Assembly: GCF_000237925.1 (NCBI RefSeq)
Contig: NC_031502.1
Location: forward strand, 43,091,975-43,155,974
DNA from: Schistosoma mansoni
Taxonomy: Eukaryota > Platyhelminthes > Trematoda > Strigeidida > Schistosomatidae
DNA: 64,000 nucleotides
Direction of reading: 5' to 3'
The translations under genes and the position numbers were made by a program. The notes under the pieces were generated by a model. The model was given only the letters and a program-made list of their open reading frames with translations. It ran no database searches and was not told where the DNA came from. Positions 23,635 to 34,584 of this stretch are shown here, piece after piece (position 1 is the first letter of the stretch; each line of letters begins with the position of its first letter).

Positions 23635-24797
23635 ATTAACTGAACTTTAATTAAGGATAATCAGCTATCAACAACTGGAGAGTGTTTCTGAATTCATTTC
23701 AAAGTAATCTTGAATCGGATGATCAACACGTCTTTTTGTGGGAAATAAAATCTTGTCCATCTAATTAATCTTAAAAAAACATCTTAGTAAAAGTTTAAGT
23801 TCAGTTCCTTCATTCTTAGAAATTCGACTTTCGACTATATCATCAAAATTTGTCTATCATCTATTTTCTAACTGTGCAAATTATTGAAATTATTCTATTT
23901 AATATGTTTTCATTAATGATGTTCGTTAAATAAACAATCTGATCATACTTTTCCATAAAAAAGTTTGAAAACTATATTGATGTTAAATACCATGAAGTTA
24001 CTGTGAAGACATCTTAGTAGTTAGTATATCGTTCTTACTGTTCAGCCTTCAAAAATACCCGATTCAATTGAAATTTCTGATTATATAATACGGGACAACT
24101 ATTGGACAATCCATCTCAAATATATGTATATGTATATTATCCAAAGGCAAATAATAGGTTAACGCTGGTGTAGAAAGTTTGCAAGTTGTGTTCTTAAATC
24201 TCTTAAACAAATTACTAAACATCGTTAAAGTCTTTTCAATCTTATTTAGCAACTATTTATAATTCAACAAAATTGAACTCATTCTACTTTTACTCAAAAT
24301 GAAACTCACTAAATCGTTAATAGTTGGCGTCTATAGTTCATACAAATCTGTTGCGTCATAACCGTTAAATATAATTTTCATAATTAACATACAATTACTT
24401 AAACACACTATGTTCACTAGAAAACATTTAACAAATTGAAAGGAAAAAATGTAGGACAAAACAAAGTTACAAAGACTAATTTATGTATCACAATTTGAAG
24501 TATAATCATTTGAATATGGTTAATAAAGAAACCTTTATCTTTCATAGTTTAAGTTTAGTCAATAGGTTGTTGATTATTTTTATAATATGTCTGATAGTAT
24601 TTTATCCATATCTTCTCTTCTAAAAAATTCTCACTTTTGAAGTTGTTCAATGAAGCGATAATTTTTATCACTAGGGAAAAAAGATGTTAAACAAAAGATA
24701 AGAAATTGAATAGAAAGAATAATCTGAATACTTAACAATTATTTATAAAACAAATTCTTCGGTTAATTTATAAGTAATTTACAAAAGTTCAATTGAT
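23635..24797. other. AT-rich non-coding stretch
   Basis: Nothing recognised. Confidence 0.65.
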
Positions 24798-25120
24798 ATT
24801 GTTTGGTTGAATCTTCCCATTGATGTTCAGGAATGCAACTGGTCAGTCTGTTATTGACATATGTGCATAATGTGCGTATTGTCTCGATATAGCCTTGATT
24901 CACAAGCATTATAAGCAAAGATGGTTAGTTGCTAGTAGTGGAATCCAGAACGCGCGTTTCGTCCTATTTGGGACTCGTCAGGTGGATGTATCTGCATCTC
25001 AGAGTTGATGTTCACTCTGGAACTCGAACCCAGTACCTTTCGCTTCAAACACCATCGCGTTATCCATTTAGCTACTAAGTCCTGATAGCCACTTGCTTGT
25101 GCAATGGGGTGAATTTTCCA
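24798..25120 (-). mobile_element. SM-alpha-like SINE (family A, copy 5), near full length
   Basis: Minus strand: head with gataacgcgatgg, B box GGGTTCGAGTTCC (about 25031-25019), hammerhead (24987-24943), ccatctttgctta, linker and tail to about 24798 (agactgaccagttgcattcc). The order matches copy 3 at 10504-10803. Confidence 0.85.
24943..24987 (-). ncRNA. Hammerhead ribozyme, near intact
   Basis: CTGACGA, GTCC/GGAC, GAAA and stem III CGC/GCG are present. The cleavage triplet is GTT instead of GTC, allowed by the NUH rule but usually slower. Stem I reads ATCCAC against CTGGAT, with one mismatch beside the core. Confidence 0.75.
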
Positions 25121-25905
25121 TGTTCTACGTGACTATATTTCATTTCCTAAGTTCCACTTTTAGCCACTGTTCATGTTTGCTTATAATTTACAAAAGACTT
25201 AAAAGAACTTTGAAGAAAGATTCATCATTCTACCTCACGTGTTTATTTTAATAAGCCTGTACATGTTGATCAATTATTCTTCAATGAATAAGAAACTGAA
25301 GTGAAGTCATCTAACTGAGCTTGATTTCTTTTGAAACATAATCGTTTTCTAATATAATTAACTGAACTTCAGAAATACCAGCGATATAAATAACTTATCA
25401 TAGTAAAATATAAAGGTATTACTCGTTTACAAAACCAATCAGTAAAATGACTTTACAAAGGTTTATTGGATTAAATCTCGTCAACTGTCAGTTTACTTTG
25501 AAGATAATTTTCTTCACAAACTAGAGAAATACTGGAAATCAAACAGAATAGAATAGTAGTACCTACCTCTTGAACCCAACTAGAGACAAGACCCGAGACT
25601 TTCACATCTCATACAGTTAGAGCACTAAATGGAAAGTCAATAACTTGAATTGTACATTTTGGTAGGTAGTTCTGCAGCTTTATGTTGGTCCATGCAGAAA
25701 CTTTTCGTCAGATTATTTTTTGGTATGATTAGTTGTTATCGAAGAAGACCTCTTAACTAAGATACTTATCGAAATGGATACCCATTGAGATATATTGATA
25801 AGAATATAAAACTATTAGCGTGCGCCCTACAGAAAGCCTTTGTATTAATATCTGTTACAAGAGTGATAGAACTGCAGACAATCTAAAGAGAATTATTAAT
25901 TACAC
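25121..25905. other. AT-rich non-coding stretch
   Basis: Nothing recognised. Confidence 0.6.
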
Positions 25906-25909
25906 TCTT

Positions 25910-26340
25910 AAAATGATGTTCTTTGTATCAGCCTTACGGTCAGTGACCTCCAGATGACTAGTGTTCACTATAACCAGAAAGACAACCGTTCATACCTGAC
26001 CACTACTTTATGCAATAATCAGTTCACTTGCTCTCCTCAAGCTAGGCTCATTCTGTCCATGATGATTCAAAAACATCCAGATTCCTTGAAAAGGAACGAA
26101 AATGGATCAATAAGAAGCTTTATAGTCGAACACTCTAAGAACACTGGTCATTCAACCAAATCAAATTCAGCTTTTGAAATAATTTACGAGGTAAGTATAA
26201 ATTTTTTAAAGACACCGGAATTTTTCCTTCACAGCATTGCTGATATCTTTAATACAAATCCAAAAGCCTACAGATACAAATACAAAAGAAACTTACTAAG
26301 CCACTTCATTTCCTGTGATCCCAACCTCTAGTTTTCCAAA
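25910..26340 (+). mobile_element. Probable Penelope-like endonuclease C-terminus
   Basis: The 125-residue frame from 25954 has SIRSFIVEHSKNTGHS followed by FEIIYEVSINFLKTPEFFL and IADIFNTNPKAY, which follows the I-x-x-H...GH...F-x-x-IY order of GIY-YIG ends in Penelope-like elements. The N-terminal half (TCSPQARLIL) is only weakly like the usual CxC-YIG start. It could instead be an unrelated exon; no splice signals decide this. Confidence 0.45.
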
Positions 26341-26699
26341 GCTATTACCTCCTCTTTTTCTTTCTATCCACATAATAAATACAACCGACTTATTTCTGTT
26401 TCCATGTTCTATGTGACTCTATTTCATTTCAACCCCATCATTTTATCTTATAAGATTATGTAACCCCTTTTTCTAAAATTTTAATCTTTATCCATTTTCT
26501 TGGTGATTATTTAGGCATTTATAAAATACAGTTTCAAATTTTTGGTAAGAATAACGTTTTGTCTCCATGTCACTAAGTTCAGTAAATAATTATTAATTTG
26601 GTTTTTATTATTATTATTGCTAACAAATATGTTATTTATTATTATTTTCGAAAGTGTTATGCATTTACAATTGTATAACCCTAAAAGTGAATTCTCCGA
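26341..26699. other. AT-rich non-coding stretch
   Basis: Nothing recognised. Confidence 0.6.
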
Positions 26700-27045
26700 A
26701 AAGAGAACTCTATCTTGAAACTTTTCAATTGGATGTATCCATTGTCGACGTTGACACCAACACTTGAACTTCGTTCCTTTTCTTCAAACATCCAACGCAT
26801 CATCCACTAAGACTTTAATCAAAATGCTTACAAGGACAATAAAAATTCATCCTCGTTGCATTAGCTTTTGGTTATCTGAACTGAGTAGCTAAGTTAATAA
26901 CGTGTCAGATATTTGTAATGAAGTTTTCCGGTTTCAAGTCTCGTTGTGAACATTAACGCGGGAATACAGGAACACATAGCTAATAAGTTCTAAATGGGAC
27001 GAAAAACAGCTCCCTGGGTCCCACTGCTAGCCACATTTAATCTAT
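26700..27045. mobile_element. Old SM-alpha-like SINE remnants
   Basis: Around 26725-26815 a minus-strand head survives (tagtggatgatgcgttggatgtttgaag in pieces). Around 26960-27040 a plus-strand ribozyme relic reads taataagttctaaatggg with acgaaaaacagctcc and cccactgctagccacattta. Both are far more diverged than the other copies, and again face opposite ways. Confidence 0.5.
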
Positions 27046-27435
27046 TCTATATAAAAACTTGTGACAAAATGAATAAATCCTACTAATCTTCATGGAACGA
27101 ATGTATGCTAACAAAGGCTGATCAGATTTTAGTCGGGATAAATCAACAATAGGATAATTTAAGCCCTTTCTATTACTGATAGGAATTAATTCCAACCCTC
27201 AGAAAAGTGAAAGAAAAACAACAAATTCAATCAAAATGAATAAAAAGAACACATTGAACAAAAATCATTTTCCTTTCTCCAATAAAATCACACATATATA
27301 CTTAACACTCTTCTGACTTCAAGTAACTTTCTTTTCGCTTCTTGTCGATTCTCGAATACATGACAGATAACAAAATGTTCAAACATGAAGCGAGGAAGCT
27401 AAACCACATTTCCACTAGGGATCAGTTATTACAAA

Positions 27436-27665
27436 ACTAAAGATTATAAGCAGAGATGAATGGTGGCTGACAATGAAATCCAGAACACTCATTTTGCCCT
27501 ATTCGGAACTTATCATCTGGATGTACCTGCGTCTAAGAGTTGGCGTTCACTCTAGGGCTCTAACTCAGTACCGTTCCCTTCAAATGCCGAAACTTTATCC
27601 ACTTATCCACCAAGTTCAGCAGATACCCAAAGGATTAAGGAATGGGATGAATTTCAGTCTATTTG
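27436..27665 (-). mobile_element. SM-alpha-like SINE, diverged (copy 6)
   Basis: Minus-strand head (ggataaagtttcggcatttgaa, B box gagttagagccc) and ribozyme relic at 27522-27478, where stem I ATCCAG/CTGGAT survives but the boxes read ATGATAA and CAAA. Inactive. It abuts copy 7. Confidence 0.65.
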
Positions 27666-27671
27666 TAATGT

Positions 27672-28016
27672 TTTTTTTCAAATCTTCCCATTGATTTTTA
27701 CGACTGCAACTGATCAGTCTCTTTTGGCATATATTCATCTTGTGATAATCACATCGAAACGAATGGCATTAGGCTAAAGTCCCGGAGTGAACATCAGCAC
27801 TTTAATGCAGATACATCCAGCCGACGAGTCCCATACGAAACGAAACACGCGTCCCAGATTCCACCGCTAATCACCATTTATCTCTATTTGTGAAGCTTAT
27901 GTCTTTATGATAATATTGCGGTAATCTGCACAATATGCACATATGCTTAAAAAGACTGATCGACTGTATTCCTAAACATTAATGAGAAGATTCAAACGAC
28001 TGATACGAATAAATTA
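27672..28016 (+). mobile_element. SM-alpha-like SINE, inverted dimer (copy 7)
   Basis: Left: minus-strand tail (atcttcccattgatttttac, then actgcaactgatcagtct at 27703-27720). Right: plus-strand ribozyme part (27815-27859, boxes CCGACGA and GAAA, cleavage GTC, stem II broken), then linker and a plus-strand tail ending about 28016 (gactgatcgactg, taatgagaagattcaaacga). The two tails are inverted repeats at the two ends. Confidence 0.75.
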
Positions 28017-28599
28017 AAGTTTAAGATTGTTATTGTTACTATTACTGTTTTATGATTAATCAATTATTATTTGTTCGTTCAAAAACATTTGTATTTTATG
28101 TACTTGTCTCTACTTTGAAAAACAAAAAAACAACATAAAACTGACTATTCAGATAGTTGATTGTGTAGATTGATTAACAGATAGTGTTCAGTTGAATCCA
28201 TATTCATAATATAAACACGTATTTATATAAATAAAAACAGCCACTGTGAAATACAATAGCTGAAACGTTTTTTTTATAATTTCGTAATTTCCCCCATCTC
28301 GATTACATAAGAAGTGTTATACAAAAAAAAAGTATTTGAAATTTCCTTTCATCTTTAAATAAAGAAAAATAAAACGGTTTCACTTATTTAAAATTTATAT
28401 CTTATCCGTTTTGCGTAGCATGAATCTCTTTTATTTTTTTTCTTATTTCACAAAACAACTTTAATGAATATTTGTATGCCTCCTTAGCATTGCATGACTA
28501 TACTTCAAAAAATAAAAACAATAAAAACAAAACAGTTAATTTGCAAAATAACAATCAATTGTCTCAATTTGACTGTTTCTTTTGCAAATATCCGTCCAT
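28017..28599. other. AT-rich non-coding stretch
   Basis: Nothing recognised. Confidence 0.6.
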
Positions 28600-28745
28600 A
28601 GTCCCCGATTATAATTGTTCATGCATTTTCGTACCAATTGCGTGTCGTTCCCGTTCTCTCCTGATCGATCTTCTACTGAAATACATTCAATGACCGACCA
28701 TCACTATATACTACTTATGTGGTTATCAGTAACCCACATCACAGT
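28600..28745. repeat. Short interspersed repeat, third copy
   Basis: Matches the repeat at 4680-4810 and 19020-19165 (gatcgatcttct, atactacttatgtg, atcagtaacccacatcacag). Confidence 0.5.
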
Positions 28746-28853
28746 AGAAATTTTCTATAGACTAAAAAATAAATAAATAAAAAACAATTCAATCATCAAA
28801 GAAATCAATAATTTTGTCTGTTTGTAAACATAAAGTAAATAGAAATAACATTA

Positions 28854-28995
28854 TCAGAAGGGGGTTTTGTGGAGATTTTAGTAATTTTATAGTTGAAATT
28901 ATGAGTCAATTGAAGCTAGACCACCATGGAAAACCTGAAAGCATTGGACGGCCGTTTCGTCCTATTGTGGGACTTCTCAGCAGTGAGCATTAATT
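28854..28995 (-). mobile_element. Family B SINE, 5'-truncated (B5)
   Basis: Minus strand: hammerhead (28988-28941; CTGAGAA, GTCC/GGAC, GAAA, GTC) followed by the complete tail to the ccccttctgat end near 28855. The head is missing. G at the sixth position of the first box is A, which removes a catalytic residue. Confidence 0.75.
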
Positions 28996-29292
28996 ATTCA
29001 TGTTGCACATAACTGAAATCCTTCAGTTGTAATGGATGTATATAATTATTTTTTTGTTTTTTTATTACCAATCTATGTGTTAGTAACTATAAGTAAAGTT
29101 TATATCGATGGAATTAATGAAAAACTTATTTTCAAATATTTATAAATGTGAATTTTAATAAAGTTATATTCTATTGTACAATGTTTGAATAGGTGAATGA
29201 TTGATCTTCTGTTCAATATTAAAATAAGTTTTAATTTCTAAAAATCAACTTTATAAAACTTAGATAGTTACAAGTTACTATTATTACGTCAT
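28996..29292. other. AT-rich spacer
   Basis: Nothing recognised. Confidence 0.6.
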
Positions 29293-29640
29293 TATAGCCA
29301 GTTAGTCAATCAGCTACAACGCAGGACCAGGCACATATATGCATCGGTCCAAGTTGCCACACCTTATTAGCACAACAAGAATGAACACCGAATTCAAAGA
29401 AGTAGTTAATTTAATGCTGGTAATTTATAAAAGAAAGATTGCATATAAGGTTATAGTACAAGAAGAAAGACATATATGGAGCAATTTTAATCTTATAGTT
29501 TAAGGTAAGACAGACAGTGTATACACCTACACCATTGTGATCGATTCTGAGCCATGTCACACAGAGTCTCCAACCATTGGTTACGATAGTCACCAAGTAG
29601 TCTGTATCTACCAACATGGTTCAGATTAGAGGTTAGTGAC
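29293..29640 (-). mobile_element. RTE-type LINE, 3' end
   Basis: Closely matches 61043-61400 (gcacatatatgcatcggtcc, aagttgccacaccttattag). The minus strand gives remnants of the RTE C-terminus (gtgtgacatggctcagaatc) and ends in a short tgact-type repeat at 29312-29300. 5'-truncated. Confidence 0.75.
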
Positions 29641-30254
29641 TTCAAGAACTGATGCCATGTATTATCATTATAGAAATTATAGATATTTGAATCATATCAA
29701 TATGTGACTGTTTTACAGGATTTGTTTGAAAAATTTATTACACCTCACTTCCTTCGTTTTATTACCATGTATTTTATGATGAGAATATATTGAATAAAAT
29801 GGTTTTAGCATTGAAGTATTTATTTCTTTTAAGGATGGTTATCATATAATTTCACTTGAAATTAATTTGATAGACAATTTAAATAACTTTTTTAATAATA
29901 AAACTATCAACCCTATGTGTTATATATTTTTTTTCTTTGCCTTTAGTTTAGAATATAATAGTTTCATTTATTGTGTTAACAGTTTCAAATAAATTGGTGT
30001 TCAATGATCAACATCACACTGGTGACAATATAAAGATTGTTTATTTTTCATAAAGTGTTATTTTTTAATCTGATAGTAAAAAGAACTTAAGAATTTGTTT
30101 CCTTTTTGTACATAAGTTTAAATTAACTTAAAACAATATTGATAATTGTTCGTAATAAACAGTTATTCACTGTAATGTGTAACAATATTGTTGCACCAAC
30201 AATACGACTGATATGATATGAAATGTCATTGTTAGTAATTTATTAGAAATCAAA
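29641..30254. other. AT-rich non-coding stretch
   Basis: Nothing recognised. Confidence 0.6.
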
Positions 30255-30640
30255 GAATTTATCATTTTCAGTATGAGGTTGTAGAGATTGTTGGATTTCA
30301 TTGAAATCATGAACCGATCAATGTCAGACCATCATTCAAAACCTGGGAGTATTGGACTGCTGTTTCGTCCTGGTATGGAACTCCTTAGCAGTGCGTATTC
30401 ACTACCAAGCACGCGGGAACCGAACCCAGGACCCACGCCTAAAGTCTAAACCGGTGAGTCAGAATCCAACAGTGTTAACGTGTTAACCTCAACCTGTCCA
30501 TGTTATTGCACGATCGCCTTGTCTTTGGTGGGTAACTGACTCACAATCTATACGGTTGAACTCCATTGGTTACAGCTTCTCTCTAGAACTCCGAGACTTC
30601 TCTCTCAAAGCTAGTCACTAAAGAGCACATGATAATTTTC
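30255..30640 (-). mobile_element. Family B SINE (B6), diverged subfamily
   Basis: Minus strand: A box region (actcaccggtttaga), B box GGGTTCGGTTCCC (about 30430-30418), hammerhead (30394-30349; CTAAGGA, GAAA, AGTC) and a tail of the B1 type (gacattgatcggttcatgat). It lies directly next to B7. Confidence 0.7.
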
Positions 30641-30850
30641 AGTTTCAGGTGGTGGAGATTGTTAAATTTTATGTAAATTATGAACCGATCTAAGTCAGAG
30701 CACCATTTGAAACCTAGTAGAGCTGGACAGCCGTAGTTGTGCGCTGCTAAGTAGTCTAATACGAGGACGAAACGGCTATCCAGTGTCTCCAGGTTTTAAA
30801 AGGTGGTCTAACTTAGATCGTTTCGTGGTTTTAATAGAATTTACCATTAA
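30641..30850 (+). mobile_element. Family B SINE, fold-back copy (B7)
   Basis: Minus-strand tail (atgaaccgatctaagtcaga at 30681-30700) is followed by ribozyme part, then plus-strand hammerhead (30741-30787; CTAAGTA, GAAA) and plus-strand tail (taacttagatcgtttcgtgg). As in B1, B3 and B4, the tail stands at both ends, inverted. Confidence 0.75.
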
Positions 30851-31478
30851 TCAGTGATTACTATTCGCCCATATTGGACAGTAAGTGGTGATATTATTAT
30901 TAATTAAACAATGTATATACTTACTGTGTATTAAATGATTCATATAGACTCAAAATCAAACACCGAACAATCTTTTTTTACGTAAACTTTATTCTTAGCA
31001 TCAAAACAATATTTAGTTTAGTTGGATGAATTTCAATCTATTATTTTGTTTCAAAACGTTATTTTAACACAACATGATATTACTTTGATCAAGATCTTTA
31101 TAAAATCCCTACTTCCCTTCTGAACTGTTAAATTACAGTCACAAGTTTATTAATTAGGTACAGTCTGAATAACAGTTAACTAAAGTTTATTAAAACATTA
31201 GATATAATGACAATCTCTTAAAATGTTCATTTTATCATCAACGTCAACGACAAATTGGTTAGCTATCAAACGATGTAATAATGAGGATAACCTGAATGGG
31301 AATTCTTGTAAATAAATGACAAAATAGTCATTCATCAGACTTTGTTTGTGATCTAGTACTTATTTTTCAAAAGCAAAAACTTGTTTAGGTATCAATCTGA
31401 ATGAATTCTGCCATAGTATTTATAACATGTGAGACTATTATAACTATTGTTATTATTTTCACTTGGTGTTTTTCACTT
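30851..31478. other. AT-rich non-coding stretch
   Basis: Nothing recognised. Confidence 0.6.
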
Positions 31479-31660
31479 GTAACTTCCCATTGTTATTTAG
31501 GACTTCGATTGATCAGTCTCTCGCTGGCATATGTGCATAACGTGCGGACTGTCTCAATATTGCCTGAAGTCACAAGCCTTATAACCAAAGATGGATAGTG
31601 GCGAGCAGTGGAATCCAGGACGCTCAGTGGATAACGCGATGGTGTTTGAGGTGAAATGTC
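31479..31660. mobile_element. SM-alpha-like SINE, inverted junction (copy 8)
   Basis: Minus-strand tail, linker and the start of the ribozyme (to gaatccaggacg, 31622) join directly a plus-strand head (ctcagtggataacgcgatgg, 31623-31642), after which the element is lost. The joint resembles copy 4 at 11280, but at a different base. Confidence 0.75.
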
Positions 31661-31678
31661 ATGAGGTAAATATATCAT

Positions 31679-31703
31679 GATATATATATACATATATATA
31701 TTG
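31679..31703. repeat. (TA)n-rich microsatellite
   Basis: Alternating ta/tatata with catata interruptions. Confidence 0.7.
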
Positions 31704-31767
31704 AGATCATATTTATAGATAATAACGATAAATGATATACAGTGATCAAAAGTTGTGAAAAACCAGA

Positions 31768-32445
31768 AGTCATCAGAAGAGGTTTTGTGGAGATTTTAGT
31801 AATTTTACTGAGTTGAGATCATGAGTCAATTGAAGCTAGACCACCATCGAAAACCTGAAAGCACTGGACGGCCGTTTCGTCCTATTATGGGACTACTCAG
31901 CTGTGCGCATCCACGATTCCGCACTCGCGAGATTCGAACCCAGGACCTACCGGTCTCGAGCCAGAGCCGTTAACCGATAGACCACTGAACCGGCATCCAA
32001 CGGTGTTAATGTCTAACTTCAATTGATCCACGAAGTGAGCAACCATCACCAATGTCATCAGTGAGTTGATATCTCCCAACAGACCTGGTTGAACTCCACT
32101 GGTTACCGCATGAGGTATTTCCTGGAGTTCTAGTGAGAAGCAGTGATCGGTGGAGTTCAACCAGGTCTGTTGGGAGATAGTAACTCACTGAAGACAATGG
32201 TGGACGGTTACCCAATTCGGTGGATTGGTTGAAGTTAGACATTAACACCGTTGGATGCCGGTTCAGTGATCTAAATACAAAGCGCTCGCGTGCGAGACTG
32301 ACCGGTCCTGGGTTTAAATCTCATGAGGCGTGATCGTGGATGCGCACAGTTGAGGAGTCTCAAAATAGGACGAAATGGCTGTGCAGTGCTTCCAAGTTTT
32401 TCATGGTGGTCTAGCTTCAATTGACTCATGATTTCAACCATAAAA
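31768..32445. mobile_element. Head-to-head pair of family B SINEs (B8/B9), large palindrome
   Basis: Arms at 31812-32099 (minus-strand copy) and 32151-32438 (plus-strand copy), 288 bp each, are roughly 85% complementary around a 51-bp spacer. Each arm holds promoter boxes (GGGTTCGAATCTC in the left, GGGTTTAAATCTC in the right), a hammerhead and the tail. Left ribozyme (31908-31861) reads CTGAGTA; right (32345-32390) reads TTGAGGA with GTG at the cleavage site, so neither looks active. A transcript through both would fold into one long hairpin. Confidence 0.9.
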
Positions 32446-32735
32446 TTTTCGTTTGTCATGTTTGAGACTAGAATCGAGAAGCATAACGAACAGGTCTATA
32501 CAGGTTGATAAATAGTCCCGTAAATTAAAATATGACAAGACTGTGCATCTCAGATTGATCTCTGTCTAATCATGACTGTATATTGTTCTCAGAAAGATGT
32601 TTTGTGTTCATTTGCGTTTCCGACTGATTTCACATCGCTTTATAAATGTCCTCTATAGTGAACTCTGAAATAAACAATATATCTCTCCAGTGAAATCTAT
32701 AGCTAAGTTAGAAGATTAGACAGCCGTACTTTCCT
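32446..32735. other. Unassigned stretch
   Basis: No gene. May be the 5' part of the repeat that contains the hammerhead at 32772. Confidence 0.5.
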
Positions 32736-32875
32736 TTGTACTATTTAAACTTGTGTTAACTTGATGTCGGTTATTTATTTACTCTGGAGAGGTGGCTTGT
32801 ACCAAGTCACGAAACGTCAGAAATACAATATTTCCACTCATTAAGATATAACAAAAATATATTTATTATTAAACA
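32736..32875 (+). mobile_element. Repeat with Penelope-type hammerhead (family D, copy 1)
   Basis: Shared with 59715-59860: tcctttgtactatt, aacgtcagaaa, ctcatt, gatat, acaaaaatat. The ribozyme motif lies at 32772-32828. Hammerheads with this minimal stem III are known from the pseudo-LTRs of Penelope-like elements, which fits the Penelope-like pieces elsewhere in the window, but no coding part adjoins. Confidence 0.6.
32772..32828 (+). ncRNA. Hammerhead-like ribozyme, minimal stem III
   Basis: First box CTGGAGA (one change from CTGANGA), then a 7-bp stem II GTGGCTT/AAGTCAC, GAAA, and the one-pair stem III leading to cleavage at GTC (GAAACGTC). Stem I pairs ATTTaCT with AGaAAT across one mismatch. 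The stem II is strong; the change at the fourth box position may impair it. Confidence 0.65.
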
Positions 32876-33499
32876 GAAATTCCGTTTTATCTAATTGACA
32901 AATGTTGTATGTAATTATCTGCTGGCTGGTAAAAGAAGTGATAGATGTGTTGAAATGTTTTAGATGTTATCCCACTATAGTGATGAAAGAAATTCACAAG
33001 CTAGAGTCTTAAATTTACAAATATAGAAAACTTTTTACAAAAATAATATTATGAGAATGTCTAATTATTTTCAGTCTTATCAATAAATTTTCAGGAATAT
33101 TCATCAAAATAAATGTTTTCAAAATAGTCATGAATATATGTAATCCTAATATTTAGCTTCAAGATAAAGATCATTCATACTGGTTGAGTACAGAACATTT
33201 AAAAATAGCGGTTTGTCATCGTTTATATGAGTTAAATATTTATAATTTCTTTATTCAGTTACAAATGTTTGGCTACATTTAATAGTTTTATATCATACAA
33301 TATGCATTGTTGTAGCGAATTCTTTTCAAATATCTTTCTGACTTGTGAATATTTAAAACAGTAGATATTTTACAACGGTAGACCATTGCCATTCATCTTT
33401 CTCTGTAAACTTTTAAGACAATTTTGACTTCCATAACATATAATTTCTCTCACTCTGTTTCAATATTAATGATGATAATCAAAGCACTTGTAGTATCAG
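32876..33499. other. AT-rich non-coding stretch
   Basis: Nothing recognised. Confidence 0.6.
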
Positions 33500-33910
33500 T
33501 TTATATGTTAAGCCCATATACTTTATTCTAGCTTCTGGCCAAGCTAATTCACCTATCCATTATGAGTCATATTTTGGTCTTGTTCATTATTCGCTTATTA
33601 ACCTTGACTACTTTTTATATGAGCGTATATGTGTACACACTTCGCATCTTATTCAACATATGTCTGTCATTCATTTTTGCCTGATTATAAATATTGACTA
33701 ATGGTTGCTCATAGGGTGTTGGCTTCCCAGCCATCTCCAATACGCATTACTTTTGCTTCATCACTCTGATTCCCTGGCCAGATCAATGAGTATAGAAAAT
33801 ATTCGTATTCTAAATCCATTCTCGTATTGACTTATTTAACTCCGTTATTCACTAACGCGGATAAGGTCATTTATTACATACGAGGATAGATAGTACGTAC
33901 GATCAAAAAG
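33500..33910. repeat. Unclassified dispersed repeat (copy 2)
   Basis: Direct-orientation relative of 22665-23060 (agcccatatactttattctagc, ttattaaccttgact, tttaactccgttattc, acgcggataagg). No conserved open frame. Confidence 0.6.
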
Positions 33911-34584
33911 GAATCAGATTTAAGCTACTACAACACACTAGATGGGAGTAAACTTGTCCGTGAGTATACTACGTAAGTTAAAGTGTAACTGAGATCATTA
34001 TCGATAAGATCAAAAAAGACAAATTTAAGAATTCATGATAGAATACGTTATTTTATTCATTCTTAACTATTTAGGATTCTTTATGATCAACAATAATAAA
34101 TAAACTTTCATGGTTCAAAACCAACTGTAATTAATTCCTATTAAATATGTAATAAATGAGGGAATAATGTGGATTAATTTGGTTTTAATATAATGTTTTA
34201 TACCAATATGTATCTGCAGGCCTCCTAGAAAACTGAAACGAGGACTTTTGAATCTCACATCAGCCCATATGCTCCATGATCATTTGGTCTAAATTAAACG
34301 ATTTGTATTTGTAACTATGATGATATTAAATATCACACTAAGGACACGCAGTACTCCAGAAAGTACATCAGCACTGTAAAAGCAGCCTGTTAACGTTACA
34401 TATTAATTTGAAACGTGCATTAAAACATACTGCATCACAATCTATGTCCTTATATCATTAACATAACAATACACTAACTTGAGAAGGTATAACTTCTGAT
34501 TAAGACATATGATGGTTATCACCTTGACTTTTTAAAATGACTATAAAACTATATTAGTTTATTGTTTAACTAATTATACTCAGA
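33911..34584. other. AT-rich non-coding stretch
   Basis: Nothing recognised. Confidence 0.6.
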
